Notes under the pieces: model-generated
Databases searched by the model: none
Told to the model about the DNA's origin: nothing
The model's input: only the letters and a program-made list of their open reading frames with translations
Shown: one piece after another, positions 60,934 through 64,000 of the stretch
Layout of the letters: each line of letters begins with the position of its first letter
Numbering within the stretch: the stretch's first letter is position 1
Assembly: GCF_900113665.1 (NCBI RefSeq)
Contig: NZ_FOQD01000015.1
Location: forward strand, 62,001-126,000
Direction of reading: 5' to 3'
Length of the DNA: 64,000 bases
DNA from: Planctomicrobium piriforme
GTDB lineage: Bacteria > Planctomycetota > Planctomycetia > Planctomycetales > Planctomycetaceae
Made by a program: the position numbers and the translations under genes

Positions 60934-62133
60934 ATGAAGCTTCGTCGTCAGATGGAAGATTTTCGCGTCACCGAGCAGAGCAGTCTACAGGTCGGCTCCG
61001 CCGGCCCCTTCGCAGTCTATGATCTCAAAAAAGTCGGCTGGACCACGCTCGACGCCATCGACCGACTCGCCCGGCAACTCGATCTTCCCCGTCGCAACAT
61101 CAATCACGCCGGCCTCAAGGACCGTTACGCCGTCACCTCGCAACGGGTCACCATCCGCAACGGTCCACGACGCTCCTACGACGACGGCCCGCTCTCGCTG
61201 ACTTACCTCGGGCAGTCGACCCGTGAGATTTCTTCCGATGACATCGCATCGAACCAGTTTACGATCGTGCTGCGGTCGCTGACGCCTGAGGAGCACCAAC
61301 TGGCCGCGCAAGCCCTGCCAGAGATCCAGCAGTCCGGCGTTCCAAATTACTTCGACGACCAGCGATTCGGTTCCTGGTTTCCCGAACATGGCTTCATTGC
61401 CGCCGCTTGGATTCGCGATCGTTACGAGGAAGCCTTTCGCTTGGCCTTCGCCGAATTCGAGCCGACAGACAACGCCGACGAACGCCAGCAGAAAGCGATT
61501 CTTCGCGAACTCTGGGGAGACTGGATCCAGTGCAAGCAGTTGCTCGACCGTTCGCATCGCCGCAGCATCGTGACCTACCTGTGCGATCACCCCGCCGACT
61601 TCAAAGGCGCCTGGGCTCTTGTGAATCCCGATCTTCGAGGACTGTACCTGTCGGCCCTGCAGAGCCATCTCTGGAATCAGATCGTCAGCGAAATGTTCGT
61701 ACGCCACTGTAATCCGGATCAGCTCGTCAACATGACGCTGAAGCCCGGTCCGGTCGCCGCCCCGCGCCGCCTGACGGAAGAGCAGCGCGAGTTCTTCCTC
61801 AACGCGAGTTGCCCATTGCCCTCTGCCCGTCTGCGGCTCGAAGACTTTGCGGAACCCGAACTCGTGGCTGAAGTGCTGGCAAAACAGGGCTGGACCCTGC
61901 CTGAACTCAAGGTGCGGTTCCCGCGCGACAAGTTCTTTTCCCGCGCCCAGCGGCCCGTCATGATTCCGGTGAAAGACTGCAGCGGGGAATTTGCTGACGA
62001 CGACCTCGACCCCGGCCGCACGCGACTGACGCTGACATTCACGCTCCCTCGCGGCGCATACGCGACGATGGTCGTCAAACGCCTGACGCTCGGAGAACCC
62101 GTCGCCGACGAAACTCCTGAGACAGCGCTATAG
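60934..62133 (+). CDS. truD: tRNA pseudouridine synthase D
   Basis: Isomerises uridine 13 of certain tRNAs. The 399-residue protein starts MKLRRQMEDFRVTEQ, close to the family opening. The catalytic Asp63 lies in AGLKDRYAVTSQ, and VPNYFDDQRFGSW is the second conserved motif. The inserted TRUD domain spans about 145-330, with LQSHLWNQIVSEM. It ends with the beta-rich LTFTLPRGAYATMVVKRL. The length is slightly above E. coli TruD (349). It stands alone between the radical SAM and the phosphatase genes. Confidence 0.95.
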   Translation: MKLRRQMEDFRVTEQSSLQVGSAGPFAVYDLKKVGWTTLDAIDRLARQLDLPRRNINHAGLKDRYAVTSQRVTIRNGPRRSYDDGPLSLTYLGQSTREISSDDIASNQFTIVLRSLTPEEHQLAAQALPEIQQSGVPNYFDDQRFGSWFPEHGFIAAAWIRDRYEEAFRLAFAEFEPTDNADERQQKAILRELWGDWIQCKQLLDRSHRRSIVTYLCDHPADFKGAWALVNPDLRGLYLSALQSHLWNQIVSEMFVRHCNPDQLVNMTLKPGPVAAPRRLTEEQREFFLNASCPLPSARLRLEDFAEPELVAEVLAKQGWTLPELKVRFPRDKFFSRAQRPVMIPVKDCSGEFADDDLDPGRTRLTLTFTLPRGAYATMVVKRLTLGEPVADETPETAL

Positions 62134-62378
62134 ATTTCCATCCCATCGAGAACTAAACTCGCGCATGTGAAGTTTTGGCAAAGACCGGGCCAGATTGAGA
62201 CTGTTTTTTTGAACACGGGAGGGCGAGGCTCGCACACAGCAGGATCGATTGCAGTCAGTGAAAGTCGGGCTCAACAGGGGCTTCCCGCTTCCGCAAAAGT
62301 CATCGAACACGTTTCGAGACAGAGCAACGAACACGTCCGCATCTTTTCTGGCTTTTCAACTCGCCCAAGGCCAGTGCG

Positions 62379-64000
62379 ATGGCGACATTAATTGTACTCG
62401 GCCTGCCCGCCGCGGGGACGCGGCATCTGATTCAGAAGCACCGTCATGTCATTCTTGGACGTGATCCGACGTGCGATGTCATTCTCCAGCGACAGGCGGT
62501 CTCCCGCTTTCATGCACAGGTGCTCTCCAATCAAGGGCACTACTACCTGGAAGATCTGCAAAGCACGAACGGCACCTTCCTCAACGGCCGTCGCGTGCAG
62601 AAGCGGGAAACCCTGCAGGATGGCGACCGCATCACTCTGCACGATATCCCCATCGCCTTCTATGTGTCAGACGAGGTTCCTCGCGCGGCAGATGAAACCG
62701 TTCGCAACATCGTCGCCGACGGGGACAAGCAATCCACCGAATTCGAACTTGCCGCCACCAGCGGCGCAGCCGGGGTTCGCACTCTACGGGGCCGGCTCGA
62801 AACGCTGATCGAGATCTCGCGCGATCTCGGCAGCAGCCTCGAGCTGAACGAAATTCTTCCCCGCGTTCTCGATCTCCTGTTCCGCATGTTCACGCAGACG
62901 ATCATTGGGGAAATTCATCTCGTCGAAACGGACGGCCAATTGCGGCCGGTCGCCATGAAGCATGGCCGCGACGCCGACAGCACCGACCTCACCGGCGCGC
63001 CGTTCAACGTCGAGCTCATTCAGGAAGTGTTGAAATCCGGCCAGGGGATCGTCCGCACCGAAGAAGGGGGCGATGCCAGCATGGCCCTCGACGGGTTCAC
63101 GCAATGCACTGTTTGCGCTCCCATCCTCGGCCCTGAGTCCATCCCCTGGGGGGTCATCCTCCTGCAGGCAGATGGATCGTCGTTCGGATTCAGCGATGAC
63201 GATCTCGAACTCGTCTCCGCCGTCGCCGTCCTCACCGGTCAATCGATCGGATACGCCCGGGCACATGATATCGTCGTCGAGCACAACAACACGCAGCGCC
63301 AGCTCGAAACCGCCCGGCAGATCCAGCTCGGCATGCTCCCCCGCGAACGACCGCAGTATCCCGGCTATGACTTCGTCCATCACTATGCGGCGGCCGAGCG
63401 AGTCGGCGGCGACTACTTCTTCTACGAGATGCTGCGTGACGGCCGTGTGATCTTCGGTATCGCCGACGCCTCAGGCAAGGGCCTGCCTGCCGCCATGCAC
63501 ATCGTCCGCTTCGCCGGCGAAGTCCGACTGCGGATTGCGACTTCTCCCACGCTCAAATCCGCCGTCGCCAGCCTGAATCAATTCGTGATGGACGGCGCTG
63601 ACGAGTGCATGTTCATCACCGCCTGCATCTGCGTCCTCGACCCGCGACAGAATCTGCTGACGCTGGCGAACGCCGGGCATCCGCCTCCATTGCTCAAACG
63701 AAAAAGCACCGGCAAGGTCGAACAACTGCTGCCGGCGCGGAAGAGCTTCCCGCTCGGCATCGCTCGCAACTATGAAATTCATCCGCTGACCGTCGCGATT
63801 GATCCCGGCGATCAGGTGGTTCTCTACACCGACGGCGTGTCAGAGGCGATGAACCATCGCAATGAACTCTTCGGAACCGAACGCCTGACGGCGGAGATGG
63901 ACGCGCAGGACTGCCCCATCGACCAGATGCTGTCCAACATCGTGTCGAAGGTCGAACGCTTCCGCGAAGGCCGCGCTCCCAGCGATGACATGACCATCGT
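62379..64000 (+). CDS. FHA-GAF-PP2C (RsbU/SpoIIE-type) phosphatase, partial
   Basis: The open frame runs from the ATG at 62379 to the window's right edge (540 codons, stop not reached). The FHA domain (about 20-90) has ILGRDPTCDV, SRFHAQV and STNGTFLN. A GAF domain (about 148-300) begins LIEISRDLGSSLELNEIL. The PP2C phosphatase domain follows a helix with TARQIQLGMLP; it has the metal-binding ERVGGDYF, ADASGKGLPAAM, ANAGHPPP and YTDGVSEAM motifs, and PSDDMTIV at the edge. All metal-binding aspartates are present, so it should be active on a phosphorylated anti-anti-sigma factor. A T-rich run near 62203-62209 lies upstream. Confidence 0.93.
   Translation, partial: MATLIVLGLPAAGTRHLIQKHRHVILGRDPTCDVILQRQAVSRFHAQVLSNQGHYYLEDLQSTNGTFLNGRRVQKRETLQDGDRITLHDIPIAFYVSDEVPRAADETVRNIVADGDKQSTEFELAATSGAAGVRTLRGRLETLIEISRDLGSSLELNEILPRVLDLLFRMFTQTIIGEIHLVETDGQLRPVAMKHGRDADSTDLTGAPFNVELIQEVLKSGQGIVRTEEGGDASMALDGFTQCTVCAPILGPESIPWGVILLQADGSSFGFSDDDLELVSAVAVLTGQSIGYARAHDIVVEHNNTQRQLETARQIQLGMLPRERPQYPGYDFVHHYAAAERVGGDYFFYEMLRDGRVIFGIADASGKGLPAAMHIVRFAGEVRLRIATSPTLKSAVASLNQFVMDGADECMFITACICVLDPRQNLLTLANAGHPPPLLKRKSTGKVEQLLPARKSFPLGIARNYEIHPLTVAIDPGDQVVLYTDGVSEAMNHRNELFGTERLTAEMDAQDCPIDQMLSNIVSKVERFREGRAPSDDMTI

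Noticed and set aside
62203..62209. T-run as a terminator after truD
   Set aside because: No GC-rich stem precedes the T-run.

Overview
The window is about 64 kb of GC-rich (roughly 60 %) bacterial chromosome, densely coding on both strands, with no rRNA, tRNA, CRISPR array or intact transposon that I can see. Several features point to a planctomycete (Planctomycetota): a giant-secretome type protein with an LEPR-XLL-like N-terminus and ELWxxDGT repeats (41368-43962), a PQQ-propeller protein opening with WPEFRGP, an ExbD protein coupled to a prenyltransferase-like toroid, a Zn-ribbon/DUF4177 protein, many FHA, kinase and PP2C signalling proteins, and weak or absent Shine-Dalgarno sites with frequent TTG/GTG starts. 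The genus cannot be fixed from the sequence.

Layout. 1-9 kb: a membrane protein of unknown function, GDP-mannose 4,6-dehydratase, Obg GTPase, an SLBB-domain envelope protein translationally coupled to an actin-like ATPase, and a Xer-type recombinase. 9-18 kb: a small methyltransferase overlapping tail-to-tail with an FHA-EAL protein, the ExbD/toroid pair, a class V aminotransferase, a glycerophosphodiesterase and a DUF4239-like membrane protein. 17.6-25.8 kb: PEP carboxylase, then an AT-richer three-gene cassette (membrane-anchored dCTP-deaminase-like protein, YbjQ-like protein, Zn-ribbon/DUF4177 protein), then prepilin peptidase, shikimate kinase and a membrane C39-like protein. 26-33.6 kb: a diadenylate-cyclase-domain protein and a carbohydrate cluster (sugar-binding lipoprotein, permease without ATPase, parallel beta-helix GH141-like enzyme, ketopantoate reductase). 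33.8-49.3 kb: CstA-type transporter, Nramp-like transporter, anti-sigma-type ATPase fused to GNAT domains, GH43-like enzyme, glutamine amidotransferase, LEPR-XLL secreted protein, PQQ protein, VirJ-like hydrolase, BON protein, ComB and UppS. 49.5-57.7 kb: two divergent Gld-like ABC exporter operons. 57.7-64 kb: Ser/Thr kinase with HEAT-like repeats, radical SAM protein, TruD, and an FHA-GAF-PP2C phosphatase that runs off the right end.

The most striking structure is not a gene. About twenty intergenic tracts scattered across the window consist of degenerate tandem 7-mers. The 7-mer differs between tracts (GGGGACA, GAGTTAG, GGTTGAA, GTTGAGC, TTCGGAT, ACTGAAA, GAGTCGA, AGTGGGC, ATGACCA and others) but the period is always seven. 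Several tracts are inverted and can fold into long hairpins between genes, arms differ by whole 7-mers, and related composite orders recur at distant loci. They resemble in form the heptanucleotide STRR repeats of cyanobacteria, but the diversity of words under one fixed period is unusual. A separate REP-like inverted pair with a compensated base pair and complementary loops lies between comB and uppS.
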